A stretch of DNA of 64,000 nucleotides. Source: Microbispora hainanensis (GTDB lineage: Bacteria; Actinomycetota; Actinomycetes; Streptosporangiales; Streptosporangiaceae). The notes beneath the pieces were generated by a model. It worked only from the letters and a program-made list of their open reading frames with translations. It was not told where the DNA came from and ran no database searches. The translations under genes and the position numbers were made by a program. Shown here in pieces: positions 8,409 through 16,900 of this stretch. The stretch's first letter is position 1; the number at the start of each line of letters is the position of its first letter. The stretch is taken from contig NZ_CP108086.1 of NCBI RefSeq assembly GCF_036186745.1, forward strand, positions 6,572,001 to 6,636,000. The letters run 5' to 3'.

Positions 8409-11400
8409 GGAGGGGCGCTCGCTCGCGAGTTCGCGAACCTGAGCAATAAGGTCCCGGAGAGCCTGCTCGGCGATCTCCGGATCGGGGCAGAAGCGTTCGA
8501 TGAGACCGGGCAGGTCTGTTCCAGGGATATCGCCGACCAGACCGCACAGCTCGGCCACATCGGCGGGCATGATGTCGTCGGCGCCGAACCTACCCAGGTC
8601 GTTGGCGGCGGCCTCGACCGATTCCGCGATGTCGTCATTGCCAATCAGAATGCAGACAAAGGCGGAAGCGAGATGGGCAGCGAAGGCCAAAACGGGCTGG
8701 CGGGTATGACTGGCCAGGCGGTCACCGAGGTTGTGGTAGCTGATCAGGATGCCTTCCACGTCCTCGACCATGTACTTATAGCGGAGGGAGTCGCGTTCCA
8801 GGCGTATGGCGGCGTCGCCGTGCCCGCGCGCGTCCTCAACGTCGGCGAGGGCGCCGAGGGTTCTGCCGAGCATGAGAGTGTCGCGGGAGTCTTGAAAGAC
8901 CTGCCGGCACTCCCGCAGCACGGCCAGCGCCTCCTCGATACGGCCGAGGCGCAGAAGCGGGAAGTAGTTGTTGTACCGGCTGCGGGCGATGAAACTGGCA
9001 GGGGCGTGACGGTCGCGCTGGCTGGCGGTCACCTCGTCGATCAGGGTGAGAGCATCGGCATGTCGGCCGAGCAGCATGGCCGCATAGCGGCCGGTGTCTA
9101 GCAGCGCCTCGCGGACGTGCCAGGGCGCTTCCCCACCTTCGGGGTCGGGGGCGGAGGGCAGTGTGGCCATGCGGGCGCGGAGCCGGGTGACCTCGTCCAG
9201 GACCTGATCGGAGTGTCCCATCGCGGCCAGCACCTGCAGTCGCCAGACCTCGTCGGCCAGTTGGTTCCAGGGGCCCAGGCCGGCCTGGCGGGTGTAGACG
9301 GCCTTCTGCTCCGCCGCCTCAAGGGCCTCGGGTAGCTGCCCGGTGGACCGGCACAGCTCCAGCAGCCGCCCGGCGTTCGCCGACGCGGTTCGGTAGTCGC
9401 CGCGGGCTGCGGCCTCGGCCATGGCAGTGCGTAAGAGCGCGACGGCGATTGGCGGGTCGGTCACAGCAAGCACCTTGGCCAACACGCCCGACCACTGTGG
9501 CTTCTGGCCGGTAATCTGCTTAATTGCGGGCAGAACCGCCGCCGCGTTGGCCCGCGTGGGGTCCCTGACGAAGGCAGCCTCCAGCAGGCTGGCGGCGTCG
9601 TCCCAACGGTGCTGGCGGAGCAAGTAGGGAACCGCGGCTAGCCCGGCCCGGACCAACAGCTCGGTATCCACGCTCTCGCCGCCCACCTTCCCGGACGCGC
9701 GCTGGTGAACCGAGTCCCAGAATCCTCCGGCCAGGGCGTCCACTGCGTCCCTGAACATCTGGCCGGCATGGGCGCGGCCAGCCTCGGCGACCCCCGGATG
9801 CACCGCGTAGGTCTCGTTTGCGGACTGTGTCGTGATGAGGCTGGTGGCCGATATGACGGCCAGTGCCTCGTCCAGGTCGGGCGGCTCACCCTCCCGGCCT
9901 AGCCGCTGCCACAAGTCGGCCCAGGTATCGCCGAGGACCCATCGCTGGCGGTCGCGGTCCTCCAAGCAGCACAGGAACCAGAACAAGTCCTGCTCACCCG
10001 GCGCCAGCGTGTTAGTGATCGACCTGGTCCACGCGGCGAGGACATGCCAGTAGTCCGCGGCCGCTGCCGCCCTGCCCTCGGAGAGGGCTACCTCGCCCGT
10101 GGCGAAGAACCCGTGCGGAAGACCGCGCCGCTCACGCCACGCACGGTCACCATCCGCTAGCAGTGCGGCGAGTCGGTCCGGGTCCGCGGCCTGACCGTCG
10201 GCGAGCTCCAGTAGCTTCGGGTGACCACCTGCGGCGCTCAACACACCGCGGGCCAGCCGCTGTGACCTCGAACGGCCGATCCCGGGCAGCTTGCCGCCGA
10301 GGAGTGCCTTCACACGCGGGAGTTCCCGGGCGAGCAGCAATGCCTCGTCGGCCGAGAGCGCGTCGACCGCCTCGATCTGGAGCCGGATCGCATCCGACGA
10401 TGGCTCGGGGGCCGACACGGTCCGGATGCCCTTCGCTTCCGACGGGATCAGGCGTGGCAGCACGCGGCGGCTCGTGATGATGACCCGACCGAGTCCGGTG
10501 TGAGTGGTGAGGGCAGCGATCAACTGGCCCCAGCGAACATCCTGCCAGCCCCCGTCTCCCGACATCAGCGACTCGGCGTTGTCGATGACGACGAGCAAAC
10601 GGGATTGCTTCATCATTTCAGTAAGCCGGGGCAGAAACTCGGCCAGACCGTTATCGGTCGCAAGCAGATGCGCCATCTGGAAGCCGCCCATGTAGCGCTC
10701 CAGTGTCAGCGCGAAGTCGGTCAGCGCGCCGTCGACGGCCATGCCCTCGTCCGGTGCCTTGTACCAGATCAGTGTCTCGAATGCGTGTTCGTGACCGTAG
10801 GCCAGCTCTAGCGCGCAGGCGGTTTTGCCGCCGCCGGGCATGCCATACAGCAGGACGCCGGGAATGCCGCTCTCGGCGGCCAGAGCCGTACTTGCTCGGG
10901 CCATAACGCGGGTACGGCCGACGAAGCGGTCCGGCAGGGGCGGGAAGCCGGCCATCTTCGGCCTGGCAAGGCTGGGCCGCCCTGTGCGATCCGGTGCCGC
11001 GAGCCTGAGGCCGACGGCCTGGGCACCGAACAGCGCCGGGGTCGCGACAGACAGGTCCGACGCGCCGGAGGTACTCAGTTGCCCAAGCGCGATGCCGACG
11101 GCGCGGGGCAGCGACTGGCCCTTCTCAACCAGGAGCTCATAGAGCGTACTGGACAGTGTGGTGGCGAAGTCATCGTTCACCGGGTAGCGCATCGCGAGGA
11201 CGGCGCAGTCCAGGCGGTCGGCGAGGGCAGTGGCCAACGCACCGCTGGAGTCCGCTCCGACGGGACGAGACTCTCGGAGTCGTTCGGCCCTTGCATTTTG
11301 ATCGGGCACGGGGAGACCGAGCATGCGACGCTGCTCGGCGGTAGTGAGTGCGGCCGACCAGCAGGCTGAAACCGTTACGAGCCTGACGCGTTCCCTGGCC

Positions 11401-12212
11401 AGGTCCAGCAGCTCGGCGAGTTCGTCAGCCGTGACACGATCCGGCTGGCCCGCAGCGGTCTCCAGGAGGAGCTCGCCGGGGGCACCATGGCCGGAGATGT
11501 GGATGATGTCCCATCCCTCGGCCTCCTTCAGAACGCCACGCAGTCGACTACGGGTCACTCCGTACTGGAGCACACGTACATCTACATCCTTGCCGTTGGC
11601 GGCGATTCGCTCGATAAGGCCGACCAAATTGTGCCGTTCGCGGCGCAGATTGAGAGGCTGGCCGCCTTCAGGAAGGCTGAACAAACCAAGGACGCGGAGG
11701 CGGGCGCCCACGGAGGTCTTCTGCGCCGCGCTGGTACCCAGCTCCACGACCAGGGTGACGTCCTGTGCGGCGAGCGGTTTGTTTCCTGCGTACGCGAGCG
11801 CGAAAGGTCGGAACGCCAGTGCTCGGGCCTCAGGGGGAACGACGACGCGAACCGTGGCCGGGGCTGCCTCAGCCAGCACGGCGGCGACCGGGCCAAAAAC
11901 TTCCCCCTCGATCCATGCGCCGAGTTCCCTGACAATCCGTGCCTCGTCCTTTGGCCGCCGGTCCGGCGCGACATGCCACGACAGATACTCCAGCAGATCC
12001 GCAAACGCCTCGAACTGCCAGTTGGCGGCGTCCAACCGGACGTAGTGACTGACTACTTCTGTCCCGACGGCCTGATCAGCACCGTCGGATTCGTCAATGA
12101 GCACCCAGCGCCAACGCATCGGGCTCTCGAAGTCCCGGACCTCTAGCCGAAACAACCCCGCCACTCGGTTCACAACCGCAGTATGTCTCCATACGAAGGA
12201 CCAAGCACGCAT
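8346..12212 (-). CDS. CHAT protease-STAND NTPase-TPR protein, candidate NLR-like immune sensor
   Basis: A 1288-residue multidomain protein. Residues about 90-400 form a CHAT (caspase-HetF-associated-with-TPR) cysteine protease domain with the expected dyad: His242 in HISGHGAPG and Cys284 in VTVSACWSAAL. Residues about 425-650 are a STAND/NB-ARC-like ATPase with Walker A GMPGGGKT (457-464), Walker B LLVVIDNAE (539-547) and RVIITSRR (576-583). From about 700 to the end the chain is helical, TPR-like (repeated A/L/G-rich helix pairs such as YRTASANAGRLLELCRSTGQ), ending with an acidic tail. This is the architecture of bacterial NLR-type sensors: repeats detect, the NTPase oligomerises, the protease executes. 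The start at 12212 lacks a clear ribosome site; Met32 is an alternative. The 3' end overlaps the convergent membrane-protein gene by 63 bp. Lower GC than the flanks suggests horizontal acquisition. A role in phage defence is inference from architecture. Confidence 0.82.
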   Translation of the reverse strand: MRAWSFVWRHTAVVNRVAGLFRLEVRDFESPMRWRWVLIDESDGADQAVGTEVVSHYVRLDAANWQFEAFADLLEYLSWHVAPDRRPKDEARIVRELGAWIEGEVFGPVAAVLAEAAPATVRVVVPPEARALAFRPFALAYAGNKPLAAQDVTLVVELGTSAAQKTSVGARLRVLGLFSLPEGGQPLNLRRERHNLVGLIERIAANGKDVDVRVLQYGVTRSRLRGVLKEAEGWDIIHISGHGAPGELLLETAAGQPDRVTADELAELLDLARERVRLVTVSACWSAALTTAEQRRMLGLPVPDQNARAERLRESRPVGADSSGALATALADRLDCAVLAMRYPVNDDFATTLSSTLYELLVEKGQSLPRAVGIALGQLSTSGASDLSVATPALFGAQAVGLRLAAPDRTGRPSLARPKMAGFPPLPDRFVGRTRVMARASTALAAESGIPGVLLYGMPGGGKTACALELAYGHEHAFETLIWYKAPDEGMAVDGALTDFALTLERYMGGFQMAHLLATDNGLAEFLPRLTEMMKQSRLLVVIDNAESLMSGDGGWQDVRWGQLIAALTTHTGLGRVIITSRRVLPRLIPSEAKGIRTVSAPEPSSDAIRLQIEAVDALSADEALLLARELPRVKALLGGKLPGIGRSRSQRLARGVLSAAGGHPKLLELADGQAADPDRLAALLADGDRAWRERRGLPHGFFATGEVALSEGRAAAAADYWHVLAAWTRSITNTLAPGEQDLFWFLCCLEDRDRQRWVLGDTWADLWQRLGREGEPPDLDEALAVISATSLITTQSANETYAVHPGVAEAGRAHAGQMFRDAVDALAGGFWDSVHQRASGKVGGESVDTELLVRAGLAAVPYLLRQHRWDDAASLLEAAFVRDPTRANAAAVLPAIKQITGQKPQWSGVLAKVLAVTDPPIAVALLRTAMAEAAARGDYRTASANAGRLLELCRSTGQLPEALEAAEQKAVYTRQAGLGPWNQLADEVWRLQVLAAMGHSDQVLDEVTRLRARMATLPSAPDPEGGEAPWHVREALLDTGRYAAMLLGRHADALTLIDEVTASQRDRHAPASFIARSRYNNYFPLLRLGRIEEALAVLRECRQVFQDSRDTLMLGRTLGALADVEDARGHGDAAIRLERDSLRYKYMVEDVEGILISYHNLGDRLASHTRQPVLAFAAHLASAFVCILIGNDDIAESVEAAANDLGRFGADDIMPADVAELCGLVGDIPGTDLPGLIERFCPDPEIAEQALRDLIAQVRELASERPSLFSDRRGSGGDEEQYRPGDH

Positions 12213-12469
12213 AAGCTATAAACCCGTAATGGGCCGATTCTTTGGCCGGGGGCATGCTGCTGTCGCCTCGGTCTTCCTCCAGCTCTCGGGCATGCGATAT
12301 CTGGGTCTCTGTGCTCCGCTCCGCGGTATGGCATTTGTAAACGCGTCCCGGTGCGTGCAACGCCGGCAGGGCTTCCTGGGTGACGATCCAAGTGAGCCGG
12401 AGGATTTGAGGAAAGGCGCGATGTGGTCGCATGTACTGAGCGGTCGGTACGGCCCTGCCGTACGACCTA
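12213..12469. other. Non-coding right flank of the island
   Basis: This stretch upstream of the CHAT-STAND gene should contain its promoter, but no convincing -35/-10 pair was recognised. It is less GC-rich than the flanking genome. Reading frames that cross it on either strand show no family motifs. Confidence 0.4.
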
Positions 12470-12590
12470 TTGAACAATCCGCCGCCGCAGGTGCCGCCGG
12501 GTCTGCAGCCGAAGATTGACCGCCTGCTCAGCTGGGGCAAGTGGTCCTGTCTGGTTCTGGACGTCGCCGGAATCCTCATCTGCGCGGGAA
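12470..12590 (+). pseudogene. Remnant of a conjugative-element small membrane protein
   Basis: A frame opening at a TTG reads NNPPPQVPPGLQPKIDRLLS followed by WGKWSCLVLDVAGILICAG. The PPG-x(5)-I-x-W-x-KW start followed by a single hydrophobic helix matches my memory of small integral membrane proteins encoded in the transfer region of actinomycete integrative conjugative elements. The normal continuation (more helix and a basic tail) is missing: after CAG the frame turns into unrelated low-complexity sequence. It is therefore read as a truncated relic, suggesting the island arrived on, or was joined to, a mobile element. No search was run, so confidence is modest. Confidence 0.4.
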
Positions 12591-12694
12591 CGCGGCGCTC
12601 GCCGATGGCCGAGGACGCCCCGGCGGCCCGGGCGGGGAGCGGGCCGCAAGTCGGCGTTGAGTGGCGGTGAAGGGGGCGGGGCCATCGTGGGGCC

Positions 12695-13342
12695 ATGACA
12701 ACACCGACGCAGACCCGGCGCCGACCGGGTGAACCCGCTCCCGACCTCGTCACGTTCCTGGTCTTCCATGCCGGCCTGCGGCGCGAGTTCGGCAGACTGG
12801 CCGACGTCCTCGACCGATGCGACCCTCGCGACGAGCGGCGGCGCGCGGTCGTCGACGAGCACCTCGCGCTGCTGCTGCGCGCGCTGCATCACCACCACAC
12901 CGAGGAGGACGAGGCGATCTGGCCGCTGCTGCGCGGCCTCGTCCCCGAGGCCCGCGCCGTGCTGGACCGGCTGGAGGCCGACCACCAGGAGATGGACGCC
13001 GTGATCGGCAGGCTGTCCGGCGGGGGCCGGCCCGCCCGCGAGGTCGCGTCCGACCTGCGCTCGCTCGACCGGCTGCTGAACACCCACCTCGACCTGGAGG
13101 AGTCGGAGGTCGTCCCGCTCATCAGGGAGCACGTCAGCGCGGCCTGGTGGGAGGAGTCGGGCAAGAAGGTCTCCAAGAGCCAGGGCCGCGACCTGCCCAT
13201 GCTCGCCGCCTGGCTGCTCGACGTGGCCACCCCGGCCGACCGCGACCACATCTACGGCTCCGCTCCGGCCATCATGCGGGTCCTCTACCGGCTCTCCTGG
13301 CGCCGGGCGTACGAGCGCCGGGTGTCGCAGGTCTACGGATGA
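12695..13342 (+). CDS. Hemerythrin HHE-domain protein
   Basis: A 215-residue helical protein with the hemerythrin-like histidine/glutamate pattern: H in LVFHAGLRREF, HHHHTEEDEAIWPLL, DRLEADHQEMDAV, and NTHLDLEESEVVPLIREH, which together supply a di-iron site. HHE proteins bind O2, NO or iron and often serve in redox or nitrosative stress. The C-terminal 75 residues (WWEESGKKVSKSQGRDLPML onwards) are a common actinobacterial extension of unknown role. A second hemerythrin gene lies at about 51.2 kb. The ATG start is supported by the GC-rich leader only; no strong ribosome site is seen. Confidence 0.85.
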   Translation: MTTPTQTRRRPGEPAPDLVTFLVFHAGLRREFGRLADVLDRCDPRDERRRAVVDEHLALLLRALHHHHTEEDEAIWPLLRGLVPEARAVLDRLEADHQEMDAVIGRLSGGGRPAREVASDLRSLDRLLNTHLDLEESEVVPLIREHVSAAWWEESGKKVSKSQGRDLPMLAAWLLDVATPADRDHIYGSAPAIMRVLYRLSWRRAYERRVSQVYG

Positions 13343-13497
13343 GAGGGTGGCGGCCCCCGCGGCGGCGGGGGCCGCGCCCGGAGACCCCGGTTCAGTCGCC
13401 GGGGAGGCAGACGGTGCCGGGCAGGGGCAGCGTCAGGTCCGTGAGATACCGCGTGGCGTGCCCGAGGGGGTGCGGTTGGCGTCAGGCGCCGGGCGGT

Positions 13498-13938
13498 TCA
13501 CACGGCCGCGGCGACGGCGGCGGCGACGAAGAGCACCTGCAGCGCGGTGCGGGCGGGCAGCGGGGTCACCGGCTTTCCCGCCAGGGTGAGGCCGCGGCGC
13601 GCCGCGGAGACGTTGGCCGGAAACATGGCGATCATGAGCAGCGCGAGCCCGATCGCGGCGTACGGCGCGAGCGGCGGCAGCAGCAACCCGGCGGCACCGG
13701 CCAGCTCCAGCACCCCGGTGACGGTGACCAGCAGGGCGGGCCGGGGGAACACCGCGGGGATCATGGCGGCGAGGTCGCGCCGCCATGAGGGCAGGAAATG
13801 CGGCACGCCGGTGACGACGAACATCAACGCCAGGGCGCCCCGCAGCGCGGGCTGCCAGTCGTCCGGCATGCCGACGCCGGCCCAGCCCAGCAGCCGTAAG
13901 ACGACGAAGCCCCCGATCAGGGCGGTGAACGGAGCCAT
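13498..13938 (-). CDS. DoxX-like membrane protein
   Basis: A 146-residue protein with four hydrophobic helices, of DoxX/DoxD-like type: GALALMFVVTGVPHFLPSWR followed by LLVTVTGVLELAGAAGLLLP and a final helix near the C-terminus. Family members are quinone- or thiol-related membrane proteins of unclear chemistry. The ATG at 13938 is set by GGAGGGGAG directly upstream on the minus strand; a longer frame to 14421 is only the antisense of the next gene. It is divergent from a TetR regulator with an inverted repeat in between, so it is probably that regulator's target. Confidence 0.8.
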   Translation of the reverse strand: MAPFTALIGGFVVLRLLGWAGVGMPDDWQPALRGALALMFVVTGVPHFLPSWRRDLAAMIPAVFPRPALLVTVTGVLELAGAAGLLLPPLAPYAAIGLALLMIAMFPANVSAARRGLTLAGKPVTPLPARTALQVLFVAAAVAAAV

Positions 13939-13946
13939 CTCCCCTC

Positions 13947-13969
13947 CAATCTTGTCAGTGGCTAGATTG
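13947..13969. promoter_or_regulatory. Inverted repeat in the DoxX/TetR divergent promoter
   Basis: CAATCT (13947-13952) and AGATTG (13964-13969) are perfect inverted arms separated by 11 bp, lying between the divergent starts and next to the doxX-like ribosome site. A second small repeat, CTTG-N7-CAAG, lies closer to the TetR gene (about 13985-13999). Either could be the regulator's operator. Confidence 0.4.
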
Positions 13970-14007
13970 AAGGAGAGGCCCGGTCTTGTCAATGTCAAGA
14001 TAGGGTG

Positions 14008-14619
14008 ATGCCGGAAAAGGCGGTCAGCACGGAGGTGAGGGAGATCGACCAGCCGGCCTACCACCACGGCAATCTGCGGCGGGCCGTCATGGACGCCGCT
14101 CTCCAGGCCATCGGCGAGTCGGGTCCGGCCGGATGGAGCCTGCGCGAGCTGGCCCGGCGTGCGGGCGTCTCGCACGCCGCGCCCGCGCACCACTTCGGCG
14201 ACAAGGCGGGGCTGTTGACGGCCGTGGCCGCCGAGGGCTTCGAGTTGTTCGCCGACGCGCTGGAACGCGCGTCCGGGGACGTCTACGCGGTGGGAGTGGC
14301 CTACGTACGCTTCGCCATCGACCACAGGCCCTACTTCGAGGTGATGTTCCGCCCCGATCTGTACCGTGCGGACGACCCGGCGATGCGCTCGGCGCGGGAG
14401 CGTGCCGCCCATGTGCTCCACACCACGGCCGGCAAGCTGTCACCGAGCCCGGAGCAGAACCGGCTGACCACGATCGCCGCGTGGTCCCTCGCCCACGGTT
14501 TCGCCGGCTTGTGGCTCAACGGCTCCCTGCCGGAAAGCGCCCAGGGCGACCCGGAGACCATCGCCCGCGCGCTCCTCGAGTTCGTCTTCGGCCCCCTGGC
14601 GACGAGCACCTCGCAGTAG
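14008..14619 (+). CDS. TetR family regulator
   Basis: A 203-residue repressor. The N-terminal HTH is clear: RRAVMDAALQAIGESG followed by SLRELARRAGVSHAAPAHHF and GDKAGLLTAVAAEGF. The C-terminal ligand domain contains IDHRPYFEVMFRPDLY and AWSLAHGFAGLWLNGSLP, typical of the WHG-type (TetR_C_33) subgroup. It is divergent from the DoxX-like gene and likely represses it and itself. GTG at 14005 immediately before the ATG is an alternative start. Confidence 0.88.
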   Translation: MPEKAVSTEVREIDQPAYHHGNLRRAVMDAALQAIGESGPAGWSLRELARRAGVSHAAPAHHFGDKAGLLTAVAAEGFELFADALERASGDVYAVGVAYVRFAIDHRPYFEVMFRPDLYRADDPAMRSARERAAHVLHTTAGKLSPSPEQNRLTTIAAWSLAHGFAGLWLNGSLPESAQGDPETIARALLEFVFGPLATSTSQ

Positions 14620-14868
14620 GCGAGACGGCCGGGGCGGGGCTGTGTCCGGTCCCCCGCCCCGGCCGCGTGCGTACTCACAGAGATCCCCTGCGGGCCGGGT
14701 CCATCTCGTTCACAGGGATGCGGCCGGGCGTCCGCGGACCGCATCCGAACGCGTACGGCCCCGCGTCCGCCGCCCGGGGCGTTTCGTCTCCCCGGCGCTC
14801 GTGACGGGCGCGCGATGGCGGGCCGCTCGGCGACGTGCGCTCGGCTTTTACCGCTCGGTGAGGTGCGG

Positions 14869-16689
14869 TCATCTTTCCCGGGCGGAGCGCCGGGCGTCGA
14901 AATCCTCGTCCGGGACGACGAGCTCGTTGCCGGCCAGGCCGGCCTCGCCGGAGACCGCGGCGAGCTCGGAGCCGAGCGATTCGTGGGCGGCGGCGCTGTG
15001 CTTGCGCCCGACCCGGGCGGTCAGCAGCGACGACAGGGCGGCCACCAGGCACGCGGCCACGGCGAACCAGAAGGCGATGACCAGGCCCTGGTGGAAGGGG
15101 CCGGCGATGAGGTGCGGGAAGAACTCCTTGCTCGTCAGGTGGGCGCCGCCGTCGGGCAGCCGGTCCAGGATGCCGCCGAGGAGCTGCCGGAGGGGGTTGT
15201 ATCCGAGGAACGCCGCGAACAGCACGGCGATCGGCGGCAGCTGCGCGATGCCCGCGGCCTGCTCGGCGGGCACGCCCTGGGCCACCAGCTCGTCGTGCAT
15301 GGTGTGCGGCAGCGACTGCGACAGGCCCGCGATCATCAGGCTGAAGAAGACACCGATGGACAGCACCATCGAGGAGTTCTGGAAGGTCGCGGTCATGCCG
15401 GCGCCGACGCCGCGGGACTCCGCCGGGACGGAGTTCATGATCTCCGCCCGGTTGGGCGAGGAGAACAGGCCGGACCCCAGACCGTTGATCAGGATGAGCA
15501 GCGCGAAGACGCCGTAGCCGAAGTCCGTCGGCAGGAGCATCAGGGCCACGAAGCTCGCCGCGGTGATCAGGGTGCCCCCGACCGTGAACTTGCGCGGGCC
15601 GAACCGGTCCGACAGCCAGCCGGAGACCGGCGCCGACAGCAGGAAGCCCACGGTCAGCGGGATCATGTAGATGCCCGCCCACAGGGGCGTCTCCTCGAAG
15701 CTGTAGCCGTGCAGCGGCAGCCAGATGCCCTGCAGCCAGATGATCAGCATGAACTGCAGGCCGCCTCGGCCGAGGGCGGTCAGCAGGCTCGCGACGTTGC
15801 CCGCCAGGAAGGCGCGGCTGCGGAACAGCGAGAGGCGGAACAGCGGATCGTCCACCCTGGTCTCGATCCAGGCGAACAGCGCGAGCAGCAGGACGCCTCC
15901 GCCGAGCGCGGCGATCACCCAGGGGTTGCCCCAGCCCATCACGCCGGTCCCGTACGGCTGGATGCCGTAGGTGATGCCGACCAGGATGGCGATGAGGCCG
16001 ACGGCGAAGGTCGCGTTGCCCCACCAGTCCATCCGCGCCCGGCGCCGTACGCCGTTGTCCTTGAGCTTGACGTACGCCCAGATCGTGCCGAAGACGCCGA
16101 ACGGCACGGACACCAGGAAGATCGCCTTCCAGTCGACCGGGGCGAGGACGCCGCCGATGACCAGGCCGAGGAAGGAGCCCGCGATGCCGGCGATGGAGTT
16201 GATGCCGAGCGCGGTGCCGCGCTGGCGTACGGGGAAGGCGTCGGTCAGGATCGCGGTGGAGTTGGCGAACAGCAGTGCGCCGCCGATGCCCTGCACGATC
16301 CGCCAGCCGATCAGCCACATCGCCCCGGCGTCGCCGTCCACCCAGGTCAGCGACAGCATGATCGAGCACAGGCTGAAGACCGCGAACCCGAGGTTGTACA
16401 TGCGGACCCGGCCGAACATGTCGCCCAGGCGGCCGAACATCACCACGAGCACGGCCGTGACGACCATGAAGCCCATCATCATCCACAGCAGGTAGCCCGT
16501 GTTGCCGGGGTCGAGCGGGTTCAGGTGGATGCCGCGGAAGACGTCGGGAAGGGCGATCAGCACGATGGACTGGTTGATCGTCACCATCAGGACGCCGAGA
16601 GTGGTGTTGGACAGCGCGATCCATTTGTACCGCGAGGACGGCGCCGACTGCGGCGATGCCCCCGCCCGGGACTGGTTCGCTACGGCCAC
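14869..16689 (-). CDS. MFS drug exporter, DHA2 (14-helix) family
   Basis: A 606-residue proton-driven efflux transporter with 14 predicted helices. Motif A is seen as FGRLGDMFGRVRMY, motif C-like glycines as GINSIAGIAGSFLGLVIGG, and the DHA2 first-helix signature as NTTLGVLMVTINQSIVLIAL. Length slightly exceeds the usual 480-550 because of a loop near residues 490-530 and a 50-residue cytoplasmic tail. GTG start at 16689 follows AGGAGGGG. A TetR gene lies directly upstream on the same strand and a palindromic site stands in front of this gene, so induced efflux of a toxic compound is the likely job. Confidence 0.9.
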   Translation of the reverse strand: MAVANQSRAGASPQSAPSSRYKWIALSNTTLGVLMVTINQSIVLIALPDVFRGIHLNPLDPGNTGYLLWMMMGFMVVTAVLVVMFGRLGDMFGRVRMYNLGFAVFSLCSIMLSLTWVDGDAGAMWLIGWRIVQGIGGALLFANSTAILTDAFPVRQRGTALGINSIAGIAGSFLGLVIGGVLAPVDWKAIFLVSVPFGVFGTIWAYVKLKDNGVRRRARMDWWGNATFAVGLIAILVGITYGIQPYGTGVMGWGNPWVIAALGGGVLLLALFAWIETRVDDPLFRLSLFRSRAFLAGNVASLLTALGRGGLQFMLIIWLQGIWLPLHGYSFEETPLWAGIYMIPLTVGFLLSAPVSGWLSDRFGPRKFTVGGTLITAASFVALMLLPTDFGYGVFALLILINGLGSGLFSSPNRAEIMNSVPAESRGVGAGMTATFQNSSMVLSIGVFFSLMIAGLSQSLPHTMHDELVAQGVPAEQAAGIAQLPPIAVLFAAFLGYNPLRQLLGGILDRLPDGGAHLTSKEFFPHLIAGPFHQGLVIAFWFAVAACLVAALSSLLTARVGRKHSAAAHESLGSELAAVSGEAGLAGNELVVPDEDFDARRSARER

Positions 16690-16763
16690 GGAGTGGTTCC
16701 CCTCCTCTTGGCCCGCACGGCACGCGGCCGGTTTCCGCGCAGCGCGCCGTACGGGACAGACAG

Positions 16764-16780
16764 TTAGTTAGCGCAACTAA
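16764..16780. promoter_or_regulatory. Palindromic operator upstream of the DHA2 exporter
   Basis: TTAGTT-AGCGC-AACTAA is a perfect 6-bp inverted repeat with a 5-bp centre, 75 bp before the exporter start, in an AT-richer stretch that probably contains the promoter. This TTAGTTNGCGCNAACTAA style is common for TetR repressors controlling MFS exporters, so the adjacent TetR protein is the expected ligand-responsive repressor. Confidence 0.65.
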
Positions 16781-16900
16781 ATTACCCCGACCGGGTGACA
16801 TCGATGTTTCGCGGGCATGCGTAACGAAGGCTCAGAGGGGGCCTTTAATCGGATTTGACCCTTATATGACCTGGTTACGGGCCTTCGGGAAGAGGCGTCG

